From NCBI GenBank assembly GCA_003075315.1, contig QDFQ01000001.1, positions 1,531,998-1,595,997 on the forward strand: DNA of 64,000 nucleotides, written 5' to 3'. The translations under genes were made by a program, and so were the position numbers. This stretch comes from Arthrobacter sp. TPD3018 (GTDB lineage Bacteria; Pseudomonadota; Alphaproteobacteria; Sphingomonadales; Sphingomonadaceae). Positions 9,512-18,249 of the stretch are shown piece by piece. Below the pieces are notes generated by a model, which did no database searches, was not told where the DNA came from, and was given only the letters and a program-made list of their open reading frames with translations. How positions within the stretch are numbered: position 1 is the stretch's first letter; the number at the start of each line of letters is the position of its first letter.

Positions 9512-10825
9512 ATGGCCAAGCGGCTGACTGTGTTTATTGTTATCGGCCTGTTGCTCGGCATCGTTACCGGCCTGGTTCTGAACGGCTGGCTGGACGACGG
9601 CACGCCGGAGGCCGCGGCGCGGCTGAAGGCGATCGCCGGCTATTTCACGATCGGCACGACGGTGTTCCTGCGGCTGATCAAGATGATCATCGCGCCGCTC
9701 GTCTTCGCGACATTGGTCAGCGGCATTGCGCAGATGGGCGACACCGCGGCGCTGGGGCGCGTCGGCGCGAAGGCGATCGGCTGGTTCATCGGCGCGAGCC
9801 TGGTGTCGCTGGGCCTTGGCCTGGTGCTGGTCAATGCGATCCATCCGGGCGTCGGCATCAATTTGGCGCTGCCGCCGGCGGGCACCGATGCCGGCGTGGC
9901 CACCGCGGCATTCAGCCTCGACAAGTTCATCACGCATATCGTCCCCGCTTCGATGATCGAGGCGATGGCGACCAACGAGATCCTGCAGATCGTCGTCTTT
10001 TCGATCTTCGTCGGCGTTGCGCTGACCGCGGTCGGCGAGCGCGGTGCCCCGCTGGTACGGGCGGTCGACGGCCTCGTCGCCGTCATGCTGCGGATCACCG
10101 ACTATGTGATGCGCGTCGCGCCGGTAGCGGTGTTCTGCGCCGTGACCGCGACGCTCGCCGAGCGCGGTGCGGGGGTGATCGGGCAGCTCGCCTTCTTCAT
10201 GGGCAGTTTCTATTTCGCGCTCCTGTGCCTGTGGGCGGTGCTGCTGGGCGTCGGGTTCCTCGTCATCGGGCCGCGGATCAAGGACCTGATCCGCTACGTC
10301 CGCGAACCGCTGCTGGTCGCCTTCACCACCGCATCGTCGGAAGCGGCCTATCCGCGGATGCTGGAGGCGCTCGACAAGTTCGGGGTGCCGCCGCGGATCG
10401 CGAGTTTCGTCCTTCCCCTGGGCTATTCGTTCAACCTCGACGGGTCGATGATCTACATGACGTTCGCGTCGCTGTTCATCGCCCAGGCCTATGGCATCGA
10501 CATGCCGCTGGGGACGCAGGTGGCGATGCTGCTGTTCCTGATGATCTCGTCCAAGGGGATCGCCGGGGTGCCGCGCGCCAGCCTGGTGGTGATCGCCGCG
10601 GTGCTGCCGGTGTTCGACATTCCGGAAGCAGGGCTGCTGCTGATCCTAGCCATCGACCATTTCCTCGACATGGGGCGTACCGCGACCAACGTGATCGGCA
10701 ATGCGGTGGCGGCGTCGGTCGTCGCGAAATGGGAGGGCGGCTTCGATCCGCGCGAACCCGCCGAGATCGACCCTGCGGTGACCGAGGGGCCGGCGTTGCC
10801 GCCGGCCACCAGCTTCAGGCACTAA
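9512..10825 (+). CDS. Dicarboxylate/amino acid:cation symporter (DAACS family)
   Basis: A 437-residue integral membrane protein of the glutamate transporter (GltP/DctA, SDF) fold. Diagnostic segments are the Ser-rich hairpin FTTASSEAAYPRMLEAL, the NMDGT-like FNLDGSMIYMTFASLFIAQ, and HFLDMGRTATNVIGNAVAAS near the C-terminus, where substrate and sodium are bound. It imports C4-dicarboxylates or acidic amino acids coupled to cations across the inner membrane. The start ATG 9512 has a GGGAGGGAAT ribosome site just ahead. It is divergent from the M24 peptidase gene (73-base gap). It is convergent with the glutathione transferase gene; the nine bases between the two stops leave no room for a terminator. 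Confidence 0.92.
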   Translation: MAKRLTVFIVIGLLLGIVTGLVLNGWLDDGTPEAAARLKAIAGYFTIGTTVFLRLIKMIIAPLVFATLVSGIAQMGDTAALGRVGAKAIGWFIGASLVSLGLGLVLVNAIHPGVGINLALPPAGTDAGVATAAFSLDKFITHIVPASMIEAMATNEILQIVVFSIFVGVALTAVGERGAPLVRAVDGLVAVMLRITDYVMRVAPVAVFCAVTATLAERGAGVIGQLAFFMGSFYFALLCLWAVLLGVGFLVIGPRIKDLIRYVREPLLVAFTTASSEAAYPRMLEALDKFGVPPRIASFVLPLGYSFNLDGSMIYMTFASLFIAQAYGIDMPLGTQVAMLLFLMISSKGIAGVPRASLVVIAAVLPVFDIPEAGLLLILAIDHFLDMGRTATNVIGNAVAASVVAKWEGGFDPREPAEIDPAVTEGPALPPATSFRH

Positions 10826-10834
10826 GCATCGGGG

Positions 10835-11464
10835 TCAGGCGTAGGCGTAAGCGCCTCCCTTCGCGAGCGCCGCCTGGTAGGCCGGGCGGGCGTGGACCTT
10901 TTCCAGCCAGGCGATCGTCGCCGGGCGGGAGGCGTCGAGGCCGGCGCGGCTGCGCGCGGCTTCCAGCGGGAAGCTCATCATGATGTCGGCGGCGGTCATC
11001 GCGTCGCCGGCGAACCATGGGCGCTGCTTCAGCTCCGATTCGACATAGTCGAGATGGACGTCGATCATCGGCTGAATGCGCTTCACCGCGGCCTTGCCCA
11101 TCAGCGGCACACGGCTGAGCACCAGCTTCAGCAACAGCGGCGGCATCAGCGAGCCTTCGGCATAATGCAGCCAAAAGCGGTAGCGGAGCGCCGAGTCGCG
11201 ATGCGCGGGCGCCCCCAGGCGGCCGTCGGCCTTCTCGACCAGATATTCGACGATCGCGCCCGTTTCGGCGATGACGTGGCCGCCGTCGGTATCCTCGATC
11301 ACCGGCGATTTGCCCAAGGGGTGGACCTGCTTCAGCTCGGGCGGCGCGAGCATCGTCTTCTTGTTCCGTTCGTAGCGCTTGACCTGATACGGCAGGCCCA
11401 GCTCCTCGAGCATCCACAGCACGCGCTGCGATCGACTGTTTTCGAGATGGTGGACGATGATCAT
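10835..11464 (-). CDS. Glutathione S-transferase
   Basis: A 209-residue cytosolic GST. The N-terminal thioredoxin-like domain starts IIVHHLENSRSQRVLWMLEELG, where the Ser of SRSQR is the likely catalytic residue. It continues to the cis-Pro/Glu-Thr block HPLGKSPVIEDTDGGHVIAETGAIVEYL, which binds glutathione. The all-helical C-terminal domain contains PWFAGDAMTAADIMMSFPLE (N-capping-box region). It conjugates glutathione to electrophiles or acts as a reductase; the substrate is unknown. ATG 11464 overlaps the stop of the upstream methyltransferase gene by four bases, so the two form an operon. Confidence 0.9.
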   Translation of the reverse strand: MIIVHHLENSRSQRVLWMLEELGLPYQVKRYERNKKTMLAPPELKQVHPLGKSPVIEDTDGGHVIAETGAIVEYLVEKADGRLGAPAHRDSALRYRFWLHYAEGSLMPPLLLKLVLSRVPLMGKAAVKRIQPMIDVHLDYVESELKQRPWFAGDAMTAADIMMSFPLEAARSRAGLDASRPATIAWLEKVHARPAYQAALAKGGAYAYA

Positions 11465-12297
11465 GGCTGTTCCCCTGTTGCGGTCGCGCGCCAGATCCAG
11501 GCGGAGGCCGGAAGCGCGACGATGCCGTCGGCTGCATAACGCTTCAATGCCGATTTGAGCCGGTCGTCGAGCGACGGATCGGCGGCGTCCTTGAGCGCCG
11601 AGGCGAGCGGGCCGATGTGGTGGAAGAAATCGGCGGCATCGGCGACCGGATCGGGGCCGGCCCCGGCGACATAGGCGAAGTCGATGCGGGTGGCGCTGTC
11701 GACCGTCCAGCCTGCCGATTCGAGGATCGTGGCGGTGGCCGCCTGGTCGGCAAACCCGAAGGGTCCGGGGGCGTAGCCGGCAGCGGGCTGCGGGCGGGCG
11801 CCAGTGACCTGCTCGATCAAATCGGATGCCCAGACATTGTCACGGCGGTCGCGGAAGCAGGAGAAGACGAGGCGGGCACCTGGGCTGGCCGCGGTGCGGA
11901 GCGCGGCGAAGGCGGCGATGGGGTCGGCGAAGAACATGACGCCGTGGCGCGAGACGATGAGGTCGGCGGGAGGGAGCTGCGGGGCCATCGCGATGGCGTC
12001 GCCGGCGTGGAAGGTGACGGTGCCGCGGTCGTCGGCGCGGGTGCGCGCCGTCCGGATCAGGTCGGCGGACAGGTCCAGGCCGGTGACGGTGGCGTCGGGA
12101 CGCGCGTCGGCGAGTGCGAGGCTGGTGGCGCCGGCGCCGCAGCCGATATCGATCGCGTGGAAGGGGCCGGCGGGGGCGACGGTGCGGATCGCGGCGTCGA
12201 GATGCGGCGACAGGTTGGCGAAGGAGCGGTCGGTGCGCTGCCATTCGGCGGCCCAGGTGCGGCCGACGCGGCCGGTCCAGTCGGTGGTGGTAGTCAT
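11461..12297 (-). CDS. SAM-dependent class I methyltransferase
   Basis: A 278-residue Rossmann methyltransferase. Motif I is HAIDIGCGAGATSLALA, the acidic end of strand 2 is VTGLDLSADLI, and LIVSRHGVMFFADPIAAFAALR is the motif IV/post-motif region of UbiE/Methyltransf_11-25 type enzymes that act on small molecules. ATG 12297 (MTTTTDWTGRVG) is preferred. The frame extends upstream into an intergenic inverted repeat, which should not be coding. WAAEWQRTDRSFANL resembles small-molecule methyltransferases annotated in sphingomonads. Target unknown. It lies in an operon with the GST. Confidence 0.82.
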   Translation of the reverse strand: MTTTTDWTGRVGRTWAAEWQRTDRSFANLSPHLDAAIRTVAPAGPFHAIDIGCGAGATSLALADARPDATVTGLDLSADLIRTARTRADDRGTVTFHAGDAIAMAPQLPPADLIVSRHGVMFFADPIAAFAALRTAASPGARLVFSCFRDRRDNVWASDLIEQVTGARPQPAAGYAPGPFGFADQAATATILESAGWTVDSATRIDFAYVAGAGPDPVADAADFFHHIGPLASALKDAADPSLDDRLKSALKRYAADGIVALPASAWIWRATATGEQP

Positions 12298-12347
12298 GGG
12301 GTGGGTCCGGTTTTGGTGGGGTGGGCGCACGTCCGCCCCTTGCTCCG

Positions 12348-12454
12348 CGTCACCCCGGACGTGTTCCGGGGTCCACCCAGCCGCAGGGGCGAGGCTTGAG
12401 TCTTCAACGGTGCCCGTGCCGCACGGTGGACCCCGGAACACGTCCGGGGTGACG
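12348..12454. repeat. REP-like paired palindrome, CACCCCGGA type
   Basis: Two 30-base arms, 12348-12377 and 12425-12454, are perfect reverse complements (30/30). Each arm is itself a small hairpin (CCCCGGA...TCCGGGG). The 47 bases between them are not repeated. The same architecture recurs at several other places in this window with different arm sequences. Confidence 0.85.
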
Positions 12455-12617
12455 TGGTGAGTGTGGATCGGGCAGGAACGACGCCCGCCCCGCTCATCCG
12501 GCTGCGGGCAAGGCGTGAGGGGCGATACGGATTACGCCCCCAACCCATTTTCCGCCAAAACGAGCGTGGAAGTGGACGAAGTGGAAGATACGTCATCGTC
12601 CGGAACGCCTCCATGCG

Positions 12618-12648
12618 AAAGGGGCCCGCCGTTGCCGGCGAGCCCCTT
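12618..12648 (-). terminator. recA intrinsic terminator
   Basis: On the minus strand AAGGGGC, then CGCCG-gcaa-CGGCG, then GCCCCTTT form a two-part stem with a short T-run at the 3' side. It starts about 30 bases past the recA stop. This GC stem flanked by AAGG/CCTT is a usual alphaproteobacterial terminator shape. Confidence 0.75.
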
Positions 12649-12676
12649 CGTAGCATCCGATCGGATGGCGCGGCGA

Positions 12677-13750
12677 TCACAGATCGTCGTCGGCTTCCGG
12701 TCCGGCCATCATTTCCTCGGCGACCTTTTCGGTGCGCTGGCGGATCGCCTTTTCGAGGCGGTCGGCCATCTCGGGGTTTTCGCGCAGGTAGTTCTTGGCG
12801 TTCTCACGCCCCTGCCCGATCCGCACCGAATCGTAGGAGAACCAGCTGCCCGACTTTTCGACGAGGCCCGCCTTCACGCCGAGGTCGAGGATCTCGCCGA
12901 TCTTCGAAATGCCCTCGCCGTACATGATGTCGAATTCGACCTGCTTGAACGGCGGTGCGACCTTGTTCTTTACCACCTTCACCCGCGTGGTGTTGCCGGT
13001 GACTTCCTCGCGATCCTTGATCGCGCCGGTGCGGCGGATGTCGAGACGCACGCTCGCGTAGAACTTCAGCGCGTTGCCGCCCGTCGTGGTTTCCGGGTTG
13101 CCGTACATCACGCCGATCTTCATGCGCAGCTGGTTGATGAAGATCACCATGCAGCGCGAGCGGCTGATCGAGCCGGTGAGCTTGCGCAGCGACTGCGACA
13201 TCAGGCGGGCCTGAAGGCCGACGTGGCTGTCGCCCATCTCGCCCTCGATTTCAGCGCGGGGGACGAGCGCGGCGACCGAGTCGACCACCAGCACGTCGAT
13301 CGCGTTCGAGCGAACGAGCGTGTCGGTGATTTCGAGCGCCTGTTCGCCGGTATCGGGCTGCGACACGATCAGTTCGTCGATGTTGACGCCCAGCTTCTTG
13401 GCATAGACGGGATCGAGCGCATGTTCGGCGTCGACGAAGGCGGCGGTGCCGCCATTCTTCTGCGCTTCGGCGATGACATGCAGCGCGAGCGTGGTCTTGC
13501 CCGACGATTCAGGGCCATAGACTTCGATCACGCGGCCACGCGGCAGACCGCCGACGCCGAGCGCGATGTCGAGGCCGAGGCTGCCGGTCGAGATCGCCTC
13601 GACCTGCATCGTTTCCTTCTGACCGAGCTTCATCGCGCTGCCCTTGCCAAAGGCGCGGTCGATCTGCGCGAGGGCGGCGTCGAGCGCCTTTTGACGGTCT
13701 GCGTTTGCGGTTGCCATGCCGGTGTCGATCACTTTCAGATTGGCGGCCAT
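12677..13750 (-). CDS. recA: Recombinase A
   Basis: A 357-residue RecA of normal length. Walker A is [10 protein letters not shown] (from residue 79), the Walker B-like strand is [21 protein letters not shown], and the DNA-binding loop L2 region includes [22 protein letters not shown]. The acidic C-terminal tail ends PEADDDL. It forms the nucleoprotein filament for homologous recombination and triggers LexA self-cleavage. ATG 13750 is preceded by GAGGAACC. An alphaproteobacterial LexA box lies 78 bases upstream and a hairpin terminator follows, so it is a single-gene, SOS-controlled unit. Confidence 0.99.
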   Translation of the reverse strand: MAANLKVIDTGMATANADRQKALDAALAQIDRAFGKGSAMKLGQKETMQVEAISTGSLGLDIALGVGGLPRGRVIEVYGPESSGKTTLALHVIAEAQKNGGTAAFVDAEHALDPVYAKKLGVNIDELIVSQPDTGEQALEITDTLVRSNAIDVLVVDSVAALVPRAEIEGEMGDSHVGLQARLMSQSLRKLTGSISRSRCMVIFINQLRMKIGVMYGNPETTTGGNALKFYASVRLDIRRTGAIKDREEVTGNTTRVKVVKNKVAPPFKQVEFDIMYGEGISKIGEILDLGVKAGLVEKSGSWFSYDSVRIGQGRENAKNYLRENPEMADRLEKAIRQRTEKVAEEMMAGPEADDDL

Positions 13751-13804
13751 CGGGAGGGTTCCTCGCTAGAGCAAGCGCGCGGCATGAGCAACGCGTCTGT
13801 TCTG

Positions 13805-13833
13805 TATGTACGGTGTTTGTTCCATGAGAACAA
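13805..13833 (-). promoter_or_regulatory. recA: Putative recA promoter
   Basis: On the minus strand TTGTTC (13833-13828) is separated by 17 bases from TACATA (13810-13805). The predicted start of transcription would leave a leader of about 48 bases before the ATG. The -35 hexamer overlaps the right half of the LexA box, which fits repression. The -10 match is modest. Confidence 0.5.
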
Positions 13834-13842
13834 GAGGGGAAC
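13828..13842 (-). promoter_or_regulatory. LexA (SOS) box of recA, GTTC-N7-GTTC
   Basis: The minus strand reads GTTC-CCCTCTT-GTTC, an exact match to the direct-repeat LexA box known in alphaproteobacteria. It overlaps the proposed -35 element and lies 78 bases upstream of the recA ATG. An additional inverted copy (GAAC, within GGAACA) follows immediately. Confidence 0.85.
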
Positions 13843-13880
13843 TTTTGTTTTTGGCCATGGGGTTGGTGGGATATGGTTCG

Positions 13881-13903
13881 CGCGAAGACGCGAAGGCGCG
13901 AAG
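13881..13903. repeat. Short tandem repeat, CGCGAAG with 8-base period
   Basis: CGCGAAG occurs at 13881, 13889 and 13897. Such CGCGAAG runs are common dispersed intergenic repeats in GC-rich proteobacteria; no function is claimed. Confidence 0.6.
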
Positions 13904-13975
13904 AGGCTTTGCGCGCGGAGGCGCTGGGGGCGCGGAGGGTTGCGCGTGTGCAGCGGCTGTCTTTGGGGACTTGGG

Positions 13976-14058
13976 CGTCACCCCAGCGCGGGCTGGGGTC
14001 TTTCTCGGCGCTGGTGGCGCGCTGAAACTATAAGATCCCAGCCTGCGCTGGGATGACG
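13976..14058. repeat. REP-like paired palindrome, imperfect
   Basis: Arms 13976-14000 (starts CGTCACCCCAGCG) and 14034-14058 (ends GCTGGGATGACG) are inverted copies with several mismatches. They have the same CGTCA...TGACG ends as the other elements. Confidence 0.7.
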
Positions 14059-14083
14059 GTTGGGGAGCGGGAGGGCTTGGCCT

Positions 14084-14914
14084 TTACGTCAGGGTCGTGA
14101 CTAGGGTCCACCAGCCCTTGGCCGCGGCTGCGTCACGTGCCGTGTCTCTCGCACCCTCGTCCGCGAACAGAGCGAAGCAGGTGGCGCCGCTGCCGGACAT
14201 GCGCGCCAGGCGGACCCCCTCTGCCTGTTCGAGCAGCGACAGGACGTCGGCGATGACCGGGGCGAGCGCAAGCGCGGCGGGTTGCAGGTCGTTGCGGCCG
14301 GCGATGGCGCGAGTGAGAAGGTCGCCCTCCCCGGCGATGCCGCCGCGTTCGGTGCCGTCCCAGCGCGCGAAGACGGCCGCGGTGCTGACCGCGACGCCGG
14401 GGTTGACGAGGAGCAACGGCGTGCCGGTGAGGCCGGTGATGGGGACCAACGCCTCGCCCTTGCCGGTGCCCAAGGTGGTGCGGCCGTCGAGGCAGGCGGG
14501 CACATCGGCGCCCAGCGTTTCGGCGAGGACGAACAGACGCGGGTCTCCCGGCGCGATAGCGTGCAAGCGGGCGAGCGCGCGGAGCGTCGCGGCGGCGTCG
14601 GCCGAACCGCCGCCTATCCCTGAGGCGATGGGGAGATGCTTGTCGAGCGTGATCGCGTGATGCCGGGCGATGCCGAACGTGTCGCGGAAGGCGCTGGCGG
14701 CTTTTTCCACGAGGTTCGGGCCAGACGCCGTCTCGAGTGCCGCGGCGAACGGGCCGGTGATGGCGAAGCTGTCAGTGTCGGCGGGCACGACCGTCACCGT
14801 GTCGCCGTCGGCCGCGAAGGCGAACAGCGTTTCGAGCTCGTGATAGCCGTCCGGCCGGCGGTGGCGGACGTGGAGCGCGAGGTTGATCTTGGCGGGGGCG
14901 GCTTCGACGATCAT
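14084..14914 (-). CDS. ispE: 4-diphosphocytidyl-2-C-methyl-D-erythritol kinase
   Basis: A 276-residue GHMP kinase that begins EAAPAKINLALHVRHRRPDGYHELETLF, the IspE N-terminus with the substrate-binding PAKINL and DGYHE blocks. The ATP-binding Gly/Ser loop is LPIASGIGGGSADAAA, with the C-terminal motif RMSGSGATCFALF. It phosphorylates CDP-methylerythritol in the non-mevalonate isoprenoid pathway. ATG 14914 overlaps the stop of the upstream TPR gene by four bases, which fixes the start; the frame remains open upstream but duplicates the TPR gene's DNA. It is the third gene of the ETF-QO/TPR/ispE run. Confidence 0.96.
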   Translation of the reverse strand: MIVEAAPAKINLALHVRHRRPDGYHELETLFAFAADGDTVTVVPADTDSFAITGPFAAALETASGPNLVEKAASAFRDTFGIARHHAITLDKHLPIASGIGGGSADAAATLRALARLHAIAPGDPRLFVLAETLGADVPACLDGRTTLGTGKGEALVPITGLTGTPLLLVNPGVAVSTAAVFARWDGTERGGIAGEGDLLTRAIAGRNDLQPAALALAPVIADVLSLLEQAEGVRLARMSGSGATCFALFADEGARDTARDAAAAKGWWTLVTTLT

Positions 14915-16527
14915 CGGGCGGGCGGGCCTTGTGCAATCCGGGCGGCAAGTGCCGCGGCATCCTGGGCCGGGGCGGTCAGCGCCGCGGCGCGCCACGCGTA
15001 GCGGGCTTCGTAACGGCGGCCCAGCGCCCAATAGACGTCGCCGAGATGTTCGGCGATTTCGGCATTGGTGGGTTCCGCCTCGGCCGCGCGCTCGATCAGC
15101 GGCAGTGCGCGCGTGGTGTCGCCGTTGACGAACAGCGCCCAGCCGAGCGAATCGCCGATCGAGGCGTCGTCGGGCTTGGCGGCGTGTGCGCGCTCCAGCA
15201 TCGCGATCGAGGCGGGGACGTCGACGCGGCGTTCGGCCTGCGCATAGCCGAGGTAATTGAGCGCGAGCGGCTCGGCGGGGGCGAGCGCCACCGCCTTTTG
15301 CAGCGCGGCGCGAGCGGCGGGCCAGTCGCCCGCCTGCTCCAGCGCGCCGCCATATTGCAGCCAGGCGTTCCACGCGGCGGGCTGCGCCTCGGCGATGCGG
15401 CGATACCAGCGGGCGGCTTCGGCATACGTGCCGGCGGTGCTGAGCTGATCGGCGTAGAGCTGCCATGCGGCGGGGCCGGCGTCGCCGCGCTCTGCATCGC
15501 GGCGGGCGAGCGCGAGGGCATCGGCGGTGCGATCGGCGCGGGCGAGGATCGATATGCGCGCGGCGATGGCGGTGGAGGCGAAGGGGCTGGACGCGGGCAC
15601 GGCGTCGAGCGTCGCGAGCGCCTGATCGGTCGCATCCTCCCCCGCGAGCGCCTGGGCGAGCAGCAGGCGGGCGCGATCGTTGGCGGGCGATGCGATGAGT
15701 GCGGTGCGGGTGAGCGCGATCGAGAGCGGCGCGACGTCCTGGTCGACAAGGTCGCCGGCGACGCGCGCGAGAAGGCGCGAAACGCCATAGGCGAGCGTCG
15801 GCTTGGCGGAGGCGCCCTGACGGAGCGCGGCGAGCGCGGGGTCATTGCCGGCGAGCAGCGCGCGCGCCTCGTCGGCATGGCCGGTGCCGAACAGCAATTG
15901 TGCGGCGGACAGGCGCAGGTCGACGGGCGAACCGGTCTCGCGGAGGGCCTGCACGGTCTTCAGCCCCTGCCCCGTGTCGCCGCGGGCGATCTGCAGCAGC
16001 GCGGCGGTTTCGGCGGCGAGGCGCTGGGTGACGGGGTCTTTCCCGGCGCTGGTTATGGCGGGGGCGGGATCGCGACCGGCGGCATAGGCGATCCAGGCGC
16101 GCAGCGAAGGCACCATGACGGCGAGCGGTGTGCGCGCCAGCGTTTGCGTCGCGGCCTCGGCGCCTGCCGCGTCATCGCGGGCGGCGGCGAGCGCGAGGGG
16201 GAGCAGCGCGAGGTCGGCAGGCGCGCCGGGCTGGTCGCGCAGCACCGCGGCGGCGCGGGTGGCGAGCGGGATGTCGCCCGCGGCGAGCGCCTGGCGATAG
16301 GCGCGCAACGCCACCGTACCATCGCCGGGCCGGACGGCAAGCGCGCGGGCGTAACCGGCGATGGCGGTGGCGACGTCGCCGTCCGCATCGGCGACGCGGG
16401 CCTGCATGTAGTCCGCGACCGGATCGGCGCGGCGAGCCGCATCGGCCTGAGCGGGCGCGGTACCTGCGATGCTCAGAACCGATGCGAAGATCAGACGCTT
16501 ACATATTGGGATAATTGGGGCCTCCAC
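14911..16527 (-). CDS. Secreted or periplasmic tetratricopeptide-repeat protein
   Basis: A 538-residue protein rich in Ala-containing helical pairs. Recognisable TPR units include VADYMQARVADADGDVATA, AWNAWLQYGGALEQAGDWPA and NAEIAEHLGDVYWALGRRYE. An N-terminal hydrophobic segment (LIFASVLSIAGTAPAQADA) looks like a Sec signal with cleavage after an Ala-x-Ala-type site. The annotated GTG at 16527 lies 29 bases inside the end of the ETF-QO gene; a CTG further in would start directly at the signal peptide. No enzymatic motif was seen, so a scaffold role is the most that can be said. Its place directly before ispE (four-base overlap) is shared in related genomes to my recollection, but its job is unknown. 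Confidence 0.8.
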   Translation of the reverse strand: MEAPIIPICKRLIFASVLSIAGTAPAQADAARRADPVADYMQARVADADGDVATAIAGYARALAVRPGDGTVALRAYRQALAAGDIPLATRAAAVLRDQPGAPADLALLPLALAAARDDAAGAEAATQTLARTPLAVMVPSLRAWIAYAAGRDPAPAITSAGKDPVTQRLAAETAALLQIARGDTGQGLKTVQALRETGSPVDLRLSAAQLLFGTGHADEARALLAGNDPALAALRQGASAKPTLAYGVSRLLARVAGDLVDQDVAPLSIALTRTALIASPANDRARLLLAQALAGEDATDQALATLDAVPASSPFASTAIAARISILARADRTADALALARRDAERGDAGPAAWQLYADQLSTAGTYAEAARWYRRIAEAQPAAWNAWLQYGGALEQAGDWPAARAALQKAVALAPAEPLALNYLGYAQAERRVDVPASIAMLERAHAAKPDDASIGDSLGWALFVNGDTTRALPLIERAAEAEPTNAEIAEHLGDVYWALGRRYEARYAWRAAALTAPAQDAAALAARIAQGPPAR

Positions 16528-18157
16528 CGCCCTCCGGCACCACCCAGTTGATGTTCTGCGTGGGGTCCTTGATGTCGCACGTCTTGCAGTGGACGCAGTT
16601 TTGCGCGTTGATGACGAACTTGGGATCGCCCGTCTCCTGCCCGACGATCTCGTAAACGCCGGCCGGGCAATAGCGTTGCGCGGGCTCGTCGTAGAGCGGC
16701 AGATCGTATTCGACGGGGACGTTGGGGTCCTTCAGCGTCAGATGGACGGGCTGGTCCTCCTCATGGTTGGTGTTCGACAGGAACACCGACGAGAGGCGGT
16801 CGAAGGTCAGGACGCCATCGGGCTTCGGGTAGACCGGGGCCTTCACCAGATCCTTGCGCCACAGCGTCTCGTGGTCAGGATGATGCTTCATCGTGAAGGG
16901 CATCTTGAGGCCGAAATGTTCGAGCCACATCGTGATGCCGGCAAGACCCGACCCCAGGAAATCGCCGAATTTCTTGACCAAGGGCACGACGTTGCGGACG
17001 ATCGACAGCTCCTTCTTCACCCAGCTGTGCTCGAACGCCTCGGGGTAAGCGGCCAGTTCGTCATGCTGACGCTGCGACAGGATCGCGTCGGCGGCGGCTT
17101 CGGCGGCCATCATGCCGCTCTTCATCGCGGTGTGCGTGCCCTTGATACGCGGCACGTTGAGGAAACCGGCGCTGTCGCCGATCAGCGCGCCGCCGGGGAA
17201 GACGAGCTTCGGAATCGACTGGAGCCCGCCGTCGCTGATCGCACGCGCGCCGTAGCTGACGCGCTTGGCGCCCTTCAGGATCGCGGCGATTTCGGGGTGG
17301 GTCTTCCACTTCTGCATCTCCTGGAACGGCGAGATGTAGGGGTTGGAATAGTTCAGCCAGGTGACGAAGCCGAGGCTGACCTGGCCGTTCGCCTGATGGT
17401 ACAGCCAGCCGCCGCCGTTGGCGTCGTCGCCCAGGGGCCAGCCCTGCGTGTGGATGACGCGGCCGGGCTGGTGGAGCTCCGGATCGATGTCCCACAATTC
17501 CTTGACGCCCAGGCCATAGACCTGCGGATCGCTGTCCTTCGCGAGGTCGAAGGTGCGGATCACTTCCTTCGTGAGGTGTCCGCGGCAACCCTCTGCAAAG
17601 AAGGTATATTTGGCGTGGAGTTCGAGGCCGGGCTGGTAATCGCCTTTGTGCGTGCCGTCGCGCGCGACGCCCATGTCGCCGGTCGCGACGCCCATCACCC
17701 GACCCTGTTCGTCGAACAGGATTTCGGCGGCGGCGAAGCCGGGGAAGATTTCGACGCCCAGCTCCTCGGCCTTGCCCGCGAGCCAACGGCACAGGTTGCC
17801 GAGGCTGCCGGTGTAGGTGCCCTTGTTGTGCAGGAACGGCGGCGTCCACAGATGCGGCAGGACGGTCTTTTTCTTCTCCGTCAGCACCCAGTGGAGGTTT
17901 TCGGTCACCGGCACTTCGGCGAGCGGGCAGTCCTGGCGCCAGTCGGGCAGCAGTTCGTCGAGGCTGCGCGGATCGATCACCGCCCCCGACAAGATGTGCG
18001 CGCCGACTTCGGAGCCCTTTTCGAGCACGCAGACGCTGAGTTCCGCGCCCTTTTCGGCCGCCACCTGTTTGAACCGGATCGCCGCCGACAGGCCCGCCGG
18101 GCCGGCGCCGACGATCACCACGTCGTAAGGCATCGATTCACGTTGCGTCATTGTCAT
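16499..18157 (-). CDS. Electron transfer flavoprotein-ubiquinone oxidoreductase
   Basis: A 552-residue membrane-associated flavoprotein. The FAD dinucleotide fold is VVIVGAGPAGLSAAIRF at residues 13-29. A long central quinone-binding region contains GAVIDPRSLDELLP and AEGCRGHLTKEVI. The C-terminal [4Fe-4S] domain has CPAGVYE and CVHCKTCDIKDPTQN. It passes electrons from reduced ETF (acyl-CoA and amino-acid dehydrogenases) to ubiquinone at the inner membrane. Its end overlaps the GTG of the TPR gene by 29 bases. The upstream region, shared with a divergent UDG-like gene, holds a perfect 7-base dyad that may be an operator. Confidence 0.96.
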   Translation of the reverse strand: MTMTQRESMPYDVVIVGAGPAGLSAAIRFKQVAAEKGAELSVCVLEKGSEVGAHILSGAVIDPRSLDELLPDWRQDCPLAEVPVTENLHWVLTEKKKTVLPHLWTPPFLHNKGTYTGSLGNLCRWLAGKAEELGVEIFPGFAAAEILFDEQGRVMGVATGDMGVARDGTHKGDYQPGLELHAKYTFFAEGCRGHLTKEVIRTFDLAKDSDPQVYGLGVKELWDIDPELHQPGRVIHTQGWPLGDDANGGGWLYHQANGQVSLGFVTWLNYSNPYISPFQEMQKWKTHPEIAAILKGAKRVSYGARAISDGGLQSIPKLVFPGGALIGDSAGFLNVPRIKGTHTAMKSGMMAAEAAADAILSQRQHDELAAYPEAFEHSWVKKELSIVRNVVPLVKKFGDFLGSGLAGITMWLEHFGLKMPFTMKHHPDHETLWRKDLVKAPVYPKPDGVLTFDRLSSVFLSNTNHEEDQPVHLTLKDPNVPVEYDLPLYDEPAQRYCPAGVYEIVGQETGDPKFVINAQNCVHCKTCDIKDPTQNINWVVPEGGGGPNYPNM

Positions 18158-18249
18158 CCACTCCCGGATACGGTTGCGGTTGTCGGCGCCGGGGGATAGC
18201 GGTCAGGCGCAGGCCGACAACGTCTCGTCTCTGAACCGCGATCGGACAA

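Larger units (their letters stand above)
12298..12676. other. Non-coding stretch between the methyltransferase gene and recA
   Basis: It holds a perfect paired inverted repeat (12348-12454) and the recA terminator (12618-12648). Between 12455 and 12617 no gene, RNA or clear promoter was recognised. Confidence 0.7.
13751..14083. other. Non-coding stretch between recA and ispE
   Basis: It contains the recA promoter and LexA box (13805-13842), a short tandem repeat (13881-13903) and an imperfect paired palindrome (13976-14058). A 71-codon minus-strand frame across it reads through the repeats and is not accepted as a gene. Confidence 0.7.

Noticed and set aside
13766..13981. A 71-codon minus-strand frame between recA and ispE
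   Set aside because: It crosses the LexA box, the CGCGAAG tandem repeat and a palindrome arm, so it is repeat DNA rather than a gene.
12461..14056. A 531-codon plus-strand frame across recA and its promoter
   Set aside because: It runs through the recA terminator, LexA box and repeats, and its sequence is not protein-like.
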